Notes under the pieces: model-generated
The model's input: the letters and a program-made list of their open reading frames with translations, nothing else
The model's database searches: none
What the model was told of the DNA's origin: nothing
In this document: piece after piece, positions 45,827-55,694 of the stretch
Layout of the letters: the number at the start of each line of letters is the position of its first letter
How positions within the stretch are numbered: the first letter of the stretch is position 1
Assembly (NCBI RefSeq): GCF_032362555.1
Contig: NC_083515.1
Coordinates: 5,305,001 to 5,369,000, forward strand
Length of the DNA: 64,000 bases
Source of the DNA: Amyelois transitella
Taxonomy: Eukaryota > Arthropoda > Insecta > Lepidoptera > Pyralidae
Direction of reading: 5' to 3'
Translations under genes and position numbers: made by a program

Positions 45827-47938
45827 ATGGCTGGGCGCGGCGAACGAGGTGTAGTGAGAGTTTTAGATAAGTTAGAAGCTTCTGTAAATTCAGGTCAATA
45901 CTACGAAGCACATCAAATGTACAGAACTCTTTACTTCAGGTATGTAGTAGAATTGCATATTTTTATTTGGCTGGAGTTCACAAATACCCTAATATATATC
46001 TGTTATCAAATAAACCCTAACATATATTTCAGGTATTTAAGTCAGAAAAAGTATGCGGATTTATTAAATTTATTGTATAAAGGTTCTACTCTCCTATTAC
46101 AACGCGATCAGCAAGGCAGTGGGGCTGATTTAGCAATACTACTTATTGACGTGCTAACCAAGTCTGAAACAAAACCATGTGAAGAATGGATAGACAAAAT
46201 AGCCAAACTATTTGGAATAATGGACTCTAGCATACCAGAAAGAGAAAGTTATCTGACAAACGCAGTCAAATGGTCCATGGACAACAACAAGAAAGGCCAT
46301 CCATTACTTCACAAGGTAAGTTTCTACTGTAAATGGGGTTTCTAGCAATCATCGAATCAAAGTATTTGTTGATTATTATTTTTACTGAAACATAATTAAT
46401 TAGAGATTGGTCACAAATGAAGTGCACAGAGATGATAAATAAGTCCAAAATGTTTCCCGAGGATTGCTTTCTTAAGGTTATCTCCCTATTTCTGTCAGAC
46501 ATGATTATTGTAAGTTCATAAAATTCATATGTATACAATACCTAGGTTAGTTGACTCAAAAAAGTGCTGTATTTGGTTGAAACATTCTTGAAGGCTATAA
46601 TTGCACATCTTGTATAATGCATGGCAAGTGAATACTGCACTACATCAGGTGCTGCAAAATTTACTCTCTCTGCACACATGTAACATTAAAAAATGTATCA
46701 AGATTACGAGAAATTTTAGAAAATTTATGCAGTTATGAAAAAAATTGTTGGTCTTTTTCAGAAAATAGCTGAGGTGTACTGGCGTGAATCAGACTTCACA
46801 TCTGCACATAGGCATTTCTTACACTCATGTGATGGCTCAACATATGCCAATATGCTCATTGAATTACACACAACTAAAGGACTTAAGTCTGAGATTGACC
46901 TATTTATAGCACAAGCTGTGTTTCAATTTCTTTGTCTGAGAAATATACGGATGGCAACAGAAACTTTTAATAGATACACTGGCTCTCACCCAACTATAAA
47001 AAATGAAAAAGGCCCTCCTTATTTATTTCCATTATTAAATTTTCTGTGGTTTCTGTTAAGAGCTATTGAACAGTAAGTAAAATCAATATAAATCATAATC
47101 ATGCTTATAAAACTAAGGGTGCCATGACAGAATAAAGAGATAAATATCTTGGCTCTGACGCATTGGCACAACTGAAAGTGCTACTGTAAAAATGCCTATG
47201 GCTCCATCCCATAAAATTTCCATTCCCACAAATTTCCTAGAATCTTCTTTTAGTGCAAACCTTAGGTTACATAAGGAACTTAAGCACAATACAACTCAAA
47301 GGTATAACATTCTTCCGGGTATCAGACCCTGTATGACGGCCTCTGTGGCGCAGCGGTAGTACACTTGTCTGTGGCACCAGAGGTCCCGGGTTCGAATCCC
47401 GGCCAGGGTATGATGAGAAAAGAACTTTTTCTGATTGGCCTGTGTCTTGGATGTTTATCTATATAAGTATTTATTATAAAATATAGTATCGTTGAGTTAG
47501 TATCTCGTAACACAAGTCTCGAACTTCCTTCGAGGCTAACTCAATCAGTGTAATTTGTCCCGTATATTATATTATGTATGGAACTTGCATACCAATGGAA
47601 TAAACTATATAAGCAATTTAAATTTTAAAAATATGACAAAATTCATATTAATATGTGAATATGACAGGCATTTTAATAGTGATCCCTTTTTCAGGAGACA
47701 TGCAAGTCAGTTCAAAATATTAAGGAATTGGTATGCAATTAGTATAAAGAGGGATCCAAATTATTCAGTTTACCTGGACAACATTGGTCGTATTTGGTTT
47801 GGCATAGAAGTGCAGCCAGATACCAGGAACTCCTCATCAGTTTTTGGTGGGCTGCTCAGATCTATTATTGGTGATGCTGACAGTTCCGATGAAGATGGAG
47901 ACTTTATGGGTCAAAGTGCAGCACCAGACTTAGATTAA
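45827..47938 (+). CDS. GET4: GET4, Golgi-to-ER traffic protein 4 homologue
   Basis: Exons 45827-45939, 46033-46315, 46762-47072 and 47695-47938 give 316 residues, against about 327 in the human protein. In animals GET4 is a cytosolic alpha-helical protein that bridges UBL4A and BAG6 to hand tail-anchored membrane proteins to the TRC40 ATPase. Matching family blocks: residues about 30-40 (QMYRTLYFRYLSQKKY), the PERESYLTNAVKWS block, FLHSCDGSTYANMLIE, DLFIAQAVFQFLCLRN, GPPYLFPLLNFLWFLL, and near the C-terminus RDPNYSVYLDNIGRIWFG and an acidic end. The start ATGGCTGGGCGCGG follows a non-ATG extension. All donors and acceptors are GT-AG and phases agree. Intron 1 is only 93 nt and stays open in frame. 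Intron 3 contains a SINE-C. AATAAA at 48068 is a likely poly(A) signal. Confidence 0.95.
47338..47570 (+). repeat. SINE-C, best-preserved copy
   Basis: Inside GET4 intron 3, same strand. The tRNA-like head is GGCCTCTGTGGCGCAGCGGT (A box), and GGTTCGAATCCCGG is the B box. The body has GATGAGAAAAGAACTTTTTC and the tail TTGTCCCGTATATTATATT. Polymerase III boxes look intact. Confidence 0.85.
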
Positions 47939-48067
47939 AGTGTAAATATGATTATGTACTATTATTATATTTTTTATGGACATATCGGTTGGGCCTGCAT
48001 TCACAGTAGTCATTATTTCATTTCTATGTAAATAAGTTATAGTGTAGGTATTTACTCAGTAATAATT

Positions 48068-48073
48068 AATAAA
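48068..48073 (+). terminator. poly(A) signal of GET4
   Basis: AATAAA 130 nt after the GET4 stop, followed by a T-rich stretch. Confidence 0.6.
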
Positions 48074-49241
48074 ATATAATTTTATTTTGCTAACATTCAT
48101 TTTTCGTCAAATCATGGGAAAACTTGATTGTTAGATATGTGTACATTTGATCAGATCCTTGTGATTTTAAAATAGTACCAATATGGCTATAATGGCGATA
48201 TATATCAAAGTTATTCATAAAGTACCTATCGGAGTTTTTGTTTTGCTTTCATTGGTTTTATAAGTACAACATGTTTAAAGATACTTTTATTTAAGAAGAA
48301 ATTAAAAGAAATGTGATGATACCTAGTGAAATATGTATGTAAATGCCGAGTTTAACCATATTTAAAAAAATCTGAGGTATTTTTTTGCAATAAGGCAAAG
48401 CATATGTTTTAATCAGGTTTTTTTAAATCAAAAAAGAACACATCCTTCTTTCACTTTACTATTATTTATTCTTACAATATGCACATATAAACAAAATAAA
48501 ATAGTCAATGCTTTCACTTGTTCAAATCATGCAAAATAAAGTGCAATGTGTAAGTACAGAATGAAGATTAATAAACATTTAAAAGAATAACTAGCCCAAT
48601 TTAATGTTATATTATAATAGTCTTAATAATATTAAAAAAGTTATTAAATTTATGTTCTGTTCAACTAATTTTTAATAAATCATTATTTTGGAATGTAAAG
48701 AATGTAGTGAAATGAACTTACAGCAGTCTGGTCTTAGTTGGTAGTCACTACAAATAGATGGAGGTGGATTTGTATGCCCTTTGTACAATCCATTTGACTA
48801 CCATACTTGCTGGATTTGTTTATTCTAAAACCCACTGTCAATCATTAGAGCACTACCCCAATAAAATCTGTGTTCATAGACATAATTATTTCTAATTTTA
48901 AATGTGCACTACACTGGTTGCAAGATAGTTTTTGCACTAGACAATGTATATAAGGAATGGACACAAATACCAAGTTAATAATAGATATTAACCAACTTTG
49001 GTAACATTTCATAAATATTTAAAGCTTCTATAACTATACCTATATATAAAGTTGGTAGAAGTATGTAGTGTCCATCATTTTATATTTTTCTAACATTGAA
49101 CATAAACCTCATAAATACTTATTACCCAACTTTAGTAACATTTCTTCAAATGTTTACAAACATCTCTTTAACATACAAATAAAAATTTGTTTACAATATC
49201 TATAATGTGTATAATATTTTTTAATATATTATTATATCTGA
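48074..49241. other. convergent intergenic region and NUDT6-like 3' flank
   Basis: It lies between the ends of GET4 (plus) and the Nudix gene (minus). A diverged direct repeat (CCAACTTTGGTAACATTTC near 48991; CCCAACTTTAGTAACATTTC near 49125) has a period of about 134 nt. Otherwise AT-rich. Confidence 0.4.
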
Positions 49242-50828
49242 TCATAAATTTTCTACAACAAGAGATGTAATTTCTCGTGTCCATTTAGATATTTTTAATT
49301 CATTCTTGGTGAGAGATAGCTTTATGTTCCTTTTTTTTAAATCCAATGCTTGTTTGATAATAAATCTATTGAATTCATGCACATTTGGATGATTTAAATA
49401 TTCTTCTATGTCCATCCATTTACAATCCTTTATTTCAATATCAGATTTAGTGATTACTTCTGAGGTAGCTTTGAGTATGACCACCATATATATATCAGAG
49501 TTTCCAAACATCATATTGTGAGTATGTCTGAGAGTAACCAGCGACTCAAATTCTGCATCAACTCCAGTCTCTTCTTTTACTTCTCGTATGGCAGCATCTT
49601 TTATATCTTCACCTACAAACAGTAAAACAAGTGTATAAGAGTATGAATTGAAATCAAAGTGATAAAATGTGAACCATAATTACTTTAAAATTTTATTAGC
49701 AGTATCAGATACCTCTTTCCACATACCCTCCAGGAAGTTTCCAATGGGGATATTCCAAGTAATGGTTTTCCATGACAACCAGCAACTGTCTTTTATCATT
49801 GAAGACAATACCGCCAACACCCAAATTAGTGTGACTAGGGGGTGGCAAATTTGCTTTGCTGTTGGTGGGCAGCCACTTGTACATCATAACAAAGCTGTCT
49901 CTTGAATGATGAAAATCAAAGCCTGCCTGGAAATAGAATAGTGATATCTTCATTATCAAACCTCATTATTGAATGAGGTTTGATAATGAAGATATCACTA
50001 TTCTCTATGAAGAGAGCTTAAATCTAAAGTATTGACTTTAGATTTAAACTCTCTTCTTCATTTTGAAATTTATCCTTGAGATAGGGAGAGGACATGACAA
50101 ATGCTTTGTCAAAAATCATAAAAAGCCTTTAATAATAAAACTATCCTGTTTAGGCAGGCAGGATCCTAGGCCTAATAGCTAAGATATAAGTACAGAACAG
50201 AAGAAATTAAATGAAATATTAATTAAGAAAATATATTTTACTGGAACAGTAGTTTTTTATAGTCTGTCATATTAATTTATCCAGGTGATTATATTTTTTG
50301 GCAACAGTTACTATCTAGTCTGTAATTATATGATTAACTATGCAGTTACATACTCTGGCAAGTATTGGCACCCATTCTGCATTTCTGATATTTACTTTGA
50401 ACCATATGCACCTCTTCTCCTCTTCTTCCCATTTTTTTAGGGACTCTGAAAGTTCAAAGACCTGTTAAGTTGATATAGAATTACTGTAGTTTATGTGATT
50501 TCATGTATGTATAAGTTTCCAGGTTGTAAACCCTACTCCGTATGTCTGGCTAGACAGACCTGCAAGACAGGCTTAACATTTATATTGCTTTTTTGTAGCC
50601 ACTTGACTTGAACTTTCGTCAAGACATCTCCGATTTAATCAACGTTTATATTCGCCTTCCGTAGAATATGCTTGAATAATTATGTATCAACTCAATAAAA
50701 ATTGTTCATGTAGTCAGCTCACCTGTTAGTTTGCCTAAAAAACTATTTTCTTCACAAGATTCTTTTTCAGAATCTACCGTAATTCCATTATATCTATCTT
50801 CAGTCCCCACAAATAATAGCGAATTCAT
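49242..50828 (-). CDS. NUDT6-like Nudix hydrolase, copy 1
   Basis: Exons 50828-50723, 50445-50354, 49926-49713 and 49612-49242 give 260 residues. Nudix enzymes hydrolyse nucleoside diphosphates linked to another group; the true substrate of NUDT6-type proteins is not well fixed. The N-terminal NUDT6-type domain is visible (DRYNGITVDS, then SLKKWEEEEKRCIWFKV, then GFDFHHSRDSFVMMYKWLP). The Nudix box is complete: G133-x5-E139-x7-R147-E148-V-x-E151-E152-x-G154, including the metal-binding glutamates. There is no obvious targeting peptide, so cytosolic or nuclear location is likely. Intron phases 1, 0 and 1 are identical to those of copy 2 on the opposite strand. Intron 2 holds two strong hairpins right next to its acceptor. 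The family call is firm; a one-to-one match to vertebrate NUDT6 is inference. Confidence 0.9.
49935..50004. repeat. perfect hairpin: 33-bp arms, 4-nt loop
   Basis: Arms begin AGAATAGTGATATCTTCATT and are perfectly complementary over 33 bp around the loop ATTG. On the minus strand it ends five bases before the CCAG acceptor of Nudix copy 1 exon 3, so it covers the branch-point region. Confidence 0.97.
50009..50056. repeat. second hairpin: 22-bp arms, same ATTG loop
   Basis: Arms GAAGAGAG(C/T)TTAAATCTAA... pair over 22 bp with one mismatch around loop ATTG. It starts four bases after the first hairpin ends. Confidence 0.95.
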
Positions 50829-51920
50829 TATAGTTAAATAATGAAGAATGATATTTATTTATAGTGTTCGATTGTTTAGGCAGACACTTGAAAGCTAATT
50901 TTATCACTCCTGCCCTCAAATACGTAGTTATCGTATCGAACCTACTATTGCGTAACAGTGTCGTTGTGTTTTTAATTTATTGTTTAGTTGGTTTTACTGT
51001 AATATTTTTTGTTTTTATTTAGAATTTCCTGAGTGAGATTGACACTTGACAGATCGTATTTTCAAGAGTTCTCAATTAGGATTAGGGATGACCTGTGATC
51101 GATTAATCGATTATTCTATCCCAAAAGTTTAATTTTTTTGTCGATATTTGTCCCATTCTTGAAAAAATTACCCTATGTCCCTATAAAATCGTCATTCGAT
51201 TTTTTATCATTTGGTAAAGACTATAAAATTATTTACAAATGGTTGAATGTATCAGTGTTTATTATTAAAGGGTAAATTTTTAAAAAACTCGCGAAGTGTC
51301 ATAGACATGACAATATTTTCGAATTGTACTAAAAAACAGATTTTACTCGTAAGAAATCAATTATTATGTTGTAGACAACATAATAATTGATTTCTTACTT
51401 GTTTTTTATAAAATGGATTTTTATTTACTTTTTAAATGCAAACTTGAAAAAAAAGACTAGTATTGGTCTTTTGACCTTGATTTTTTTGTGAATCAATACA
51501 TCCGCCTTCGATTTGAAACAATTTAAAAATCGATCTTTTTCGGAAAGAATCGCCATCCATATTCTCAATGTCAAAGATCATATTATCTTTTATTCATTAA
51601 TAAAATATAGCGTGGCGAGAAACCTAACTCAGTCAGTCTACGCAAATAAACGCAAATAAACTTACTTACGTCTGTCACCAACCTTTGACACTGACACAAG
51701 AACGGCCACGTTGCAATCGTCCATTCGAATAATTTTTTTTGCCCTTGCCAATGTTATCTTTTATATTGGTTGTCATTGTCAATATAACGTATTGAAGTGA
51801 AGTGATAAATAAGGCTGGCATGATAAATTATTATCTGTGTTTGGGTCAATCTAAGTTTTTAAAGTGGGCACATATGTTTAATGGGCTGATTACGCGTGTG
51901 TTTTGATTTAAAACAATATA
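50829..51920. other. shared divergent promoter region of the two Nudix genes
   Basis: 1.1 kb between the two start codons. No TATA box stands out. It contains the hairpin at 51349-51398 and a short palindromic GATCGATTAATCGATTATT near 51099. GC rises near 51640-51720. Co-regulation through this region is possible but not shown. Confidence 0.5.
51349..51398. repeat. perfect hairpin: 24-bp arms, 2-nt loop
   Basis: GTAAGAAATCAATTATTATG... and its exact complement are separated only by AG. It lies in the divergent region between the two Nudix genes. Confidence 0.97.
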
Positions 51921-54803
51921 ATGTATTTCAAAATGTTAACTAATTGCTTTTGTAGATTTAATTACCTTTATATAAGTAAAAGGATTATTCATATGAGGTT
52001 TGTGAATTAACATTTGTTTATATATTACATATCGAGACAGTACTTCATTATAAAATATTTTCTCTACTCCAATTATCTTATTGGTAATATGTTTCAGTTA
52101 TACAGCCTGCAATACTTCTTCTAACCAAACTTTATCTCATATCTTCATTGGTCGTACAGATAGATTCAACGGTATAATAGTAGATTCAACAGTAGAAAAA
52201 ATGGATGATCAGAGTGAATTTGCTCAAAAACTTCATGGTAAGAGTCTACCTGCATAAGATATTACCCATGTTGTATGTAGATATTATAACATACTAGGCA
52301 TAATTATTGTAAAGCATATTGTTTTATATCAAGCTTTTAGACATACATTATCCACATTCCTTTTTTGTCTATATATTGATTGTTATCTTTATTTCATTTA
52401 TTTGGTCTTCCATGCCATGTGGTTTCCGCCACCAATATAAAAAAGAATAGGACCACTCCAACTCATTCCCATGGATGACATAAAATGCGACTCAGGGATA
52501 GGCTTACAAACTTAGGATTCTTCTTTTAGGCAATGGGTTAGCAACCTGTCACTATTTGGATCTCAATTCTATCATTAAACCAAACAGCTGAATGTGACCT
52601 ATCAAGAGCATTGGCTCTGTCTACCCCACAAGGGATACAGACATGTTGTATGTATGTATGGTCTTCCATTGTATGCTACATTGATATGTGTTAAACAGGT
52701 TATATGTACATATAAATTTGTGGTTGAGTGTGTGAGAGGAGTGCTGTGTGGTTTCCGGCACCAATAAAAAAAAAAAGAATAGGACCACTTCATCTCGTTC
52801 CCATGGATGTCGTAAAAGGCGACTAAGGGATAGGCTTATAAACTTGGGATTCTTCTTTTAGGCGATGGGTTAGCAACCTGTCACTATTGGGATCTCAATT
52901 CTATCATTAAGCCAAACAGCTGAATGTGACCTATCAGTCTTTTCAAGAGCATTGGCTCTGTCTACCCCACAAGGGATACAGACATGTTGTATGTATGTAT
53001 GGTCTTCCATTGTATGCTACATTGATATGTGTTTAACAGGTTATACATATACATATAAATTTAATTGCTAAATGTGCAAACCATTCAGGGTAATGCCACT
53101 TGCTCAAATTCATAGTTAAAAACATTAAATTTAGTTGGTAGGTACACATAGTTATATAAAGTACAAAAATTTTGAATAAAAATTCTTTGGTGTGCATTGT
53201 AGAGTCTCTGGCTAAATGGGCTGAACAAAAAAGAAGATGTATCTGGTTTAAAGTGAACATAAAGAACTCCACACAAGTTCCAATTCTTGCTCAAGTTGGT
53301 ATTTTTTTTATAAATCAGAATATAAATCAAAGTTATAAATATGTGAAAATAGGTTACATTTACTGATCTGCATGGCATGCATAACATCATTCGTATTTAT
53401 CGCACAATAAAGTATTACTGTTTTGCTTTTTTCTATGATGTGATACAGTAAGGCAATAGTTTATCGCGCGATAAAAATGGCGACGTGCGACAAATATTAA
53501 GTAAGTTCTTCTGTATATTTTTGGAGAAAATTTTGTAGTCAAATTTTGTACACTCTTGATTAAATCATCAATCATAATAATATATATATATATACATATA
53601 TACGGGACAAATTACACCGATCGAGTTAGCCTGGAAGTAAGTTGGAGACTTGTGTAACGAGATACTAACTCAACAATACTATATTTTATAATAAATACTT
53701 ATGTAGATAAACATCCAAGACCCAGGCCAATCAGAAAAAGTTATTTTCTAACCATGCACTGACCGGGATTCGAATCCGGGACCTCCAATGTCACAATGTC
53801 TTAACCAACTTAAAGAAATAAAATTATTTACTGCTTATTATTTATTTTAATAAAGGCGCAAATTAACATCCATAGAAAGGTTTTAATTTCCACCATGCCA
53901 GAGATGACTATGTGATGATGTTCAAATGGCTGCCACTGGAATCTAAGCCCAACTTGCCTCCTGCCAGTCATACAAATCTAGGAGTTGGTGCCATTGTGCT
54001 TAATAGCATGAAGCAGCTATTGGTGGTCTCTGAAAAACATTATGATTATCCTCACTGGAAACTCCCGGGTGGTTATGTTGAAAGAGGTAAGAATGTCTTA
54101 AAAAATTTTGCAGCCTAACAATTTGAAGATCAATAATAATGAAAGGAAAAGTGACAACAATTGTAATTACAAATTATGATATTGTAAATCTGGGTATAAT
54201 AAGTTAATTATTTTGTTTTTCTAAGCTTCAATAAAATTCCAAAACTGTTTCTAAAATTACTTCAGCTTAAATTACCTTTCTTAGTCAGCAGGATTCACAT
54301 TTCGCGTGACGAATTATCGCTGTTTCACTTTTTATTATGACGTGAAACAGGAAAGGGAAAAAGCGCGTGCCTTGCTATTGCTACAGGGGCTAGTTAGCAT
54401 TCATACTATTTTATATATTTCAGGTGAAGATATCATAGATGCAGCTGTAAGAGAGGTAAAAGAAGAGACAGGAGTTGATGCTGCTTTTCAATCTCTAGTT
54501 ACCTTCAGACACATACACAACATGATGTTTGGCAACTCCGACATTTATATATTACTTATGATGAATGCTTTATCTGATAAAATAATAATGTCTGAAACAG
54601 AAGTAACTGACTGTAAATGGATGAGTATAGATGAATATACAAATCATCCGAATGTTTCTGAATTTAATAGACTTGTTCTAAAGAAAGCGCTCCAGTACAA
54701 AAACAGTAAATTCAAAATGGATTTCCAAAAGAAGAATTTTAAATGGCCTTCATTTGTGAGAGAAATAAATTTTTTAAATGTGGAATTTCAATCTGATAAG
54801 TAA
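51921..54803 (+). CDS. NUDT6-like Nudix hydrolase, copy 2, with N-terminal extension
   Basis: Exons 51921-51997, 52098-52237, 53203-53294, 53876-54086 and 54424-54803 give 299 residues. Domain layout equals copy 1: GRTDRFNGIIVDS (44-56), SLAKWAEQKRRCIWFKV (74-90), GFNFHHARDDYVMMFKWLP, and Nudix box G169-x5-E175-x7-R183-E184-V-x-E187-E188-x-G190. The extra N-terminus MYFKMLTNCFCRFNYLYISK is basic, aromatic and free of acidic residues, like a mitochondrial presequence. The first exon is the least certain part: its donor is AG/GTTTGT, and the exon-4 acceptor CATAG is weak. The 92-nt exon and the phases match copy 1 exactly, so the pair arose by duplication with inversion. Introns carry two SINE-A copies and one SINE-C. 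AATAAA at 54957 is a likely poly(A) signal. Confidence 0.88.
52412..52659 (+). repeat. SINE-A copy with target duplication
   Basis: GCCATGTGGTTTCCGCCACC to the ATGTATGTAT tail. The 10-bp word GGTCTTCCAT precedes (from about 52404) and follows (52660-52669), a likely target site duplication. It is in intron 2 of Nudix copy 2. Confidence 0.85.
52740..53000 (+). repeat. SINE-A copy made by tandem duplication
   Basis: Same orientation as the previous copy and followed by the same unique flank (GGTCTTCCATTGTATGCTAC). It is therefore a segmental duplicate of about 330-340 bp, not a new insertion. It keeps the GTCTTTTCAA word that the first copy has lost and has a longer A-run. Confidence 0.85.
53600..53795 (-). 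repeat. SINE-C copy
   Basis: Minus-strand copy in intron 3 of Nudix copy 2. Tail TACGGGACAAATTACACCGA (plus); B box region GGGATTCGAATCCGGGACCT; the outermost head is missing. Confidence 0.75.
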
Positions 54804-54956
54804 TAGGGATGGCACGTAGTAATCTGTCCAGAAATAACGATATTAAAACCAAAGTTTACTGTAAGTATGTTTTATTTAAATAATATTGTACATAATTTGT
54901 ATATATTTTTTGCAGTTGTGTACATACAGTGATAAATTTCATCTTATTTTTTGTAA

Positions 54957-54962
54957 AATAAA
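54957..54962 (+). terminator. poly(A) signal of Nudix copy 2
   Basis: AATAAA about 155 nt after the stop, followed by TTGTATTTGTTGG. Confidence 0.6.
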
Positions 54963-55002
54963 ACTTGTATTTGTTGGTTTATTGTTTTCTTAGTCACGAA
55001 TT

Positions 55003-55034
55003 TATATCCAGTAGGTTGATTTTATATCCAGTAG
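55003..55034. repeat. short direct repeat
   Basis: TTATATCCAGTAGGT occurs twice with a period of about 21 nt in the 3' flank of Nudix copy 2. Confidence 0.7.
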
Positions 55035-55227
55035 GTATTTTTACAATATCTTAATGTAATTATAAGATTTATAATCATACCTTAATAAAAATTGTACATA
55101 ATTGTACAGTCAAAAGAGTTCATCGGATCAGAGAGCCATCTAAGACAGGATACCGCATTGATATATATAGATATATATAATCTGTATGTATATAACATTT
55201 GTGATTGAACTTTTACTTATATAAATA

Positions 55228-55555
55228 CATATAGTCCAGTCTATTGCGGGGTAGACAAAAAAGTTGCATGCCGCCTTAAGTATGTTAACGGTACGGTGAT
55301 TACCTACATATAATCACGTCTATATCCCTTGCGGGGTAGACAGAGCCAACAGTTTTGAAAAGACTAATGGGCCACATTGAGCTATTTGGCTTAATGATAG
55401 AATTGACATACATATAGTGACAGGTTGCTAGCCCGTCGCCTAAAAGAAGAATCCCAAGTTTATAAGCCTATCCCTTAGTCGCCGTTTACAACATCCGTGG
55501 GAACGAGATGGAGTGGTCCTATTCTTTTTTTTGTTGGTGCCGAGAACCACACGGC
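55228..55555 (-). repeat. SINE-A copies: a fragment and a full-length copy
   Basis: 55228-55275 keeps only the TATTGCGGGGTAGACA word. 55307-55555 is a full copy from TAATCACGTCTATATCCCTT to GGTGCCGAGAACCACACGGC. Both are in minus orientation. Confidence 0.8.
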
Positions 55556-55694
55556 AATACCAACATTATAGAAATATTCCAGCATTGGAGGTAATTGATA
55601 CTGTCAAGTCATACATAGGTAGGTACCCAGGAAAACAAGATATCAAATGGGGACATATCAAAGCCTGTCAGTGTAAATGTTAGATCTATTGTTA

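Noticed and set aside
47338-47410. tRNA gene
   Set aside because: A and B boxes are present but the acceptor stem does not close and the sequence continues into a body shared with four other loci: it is a SINE head.
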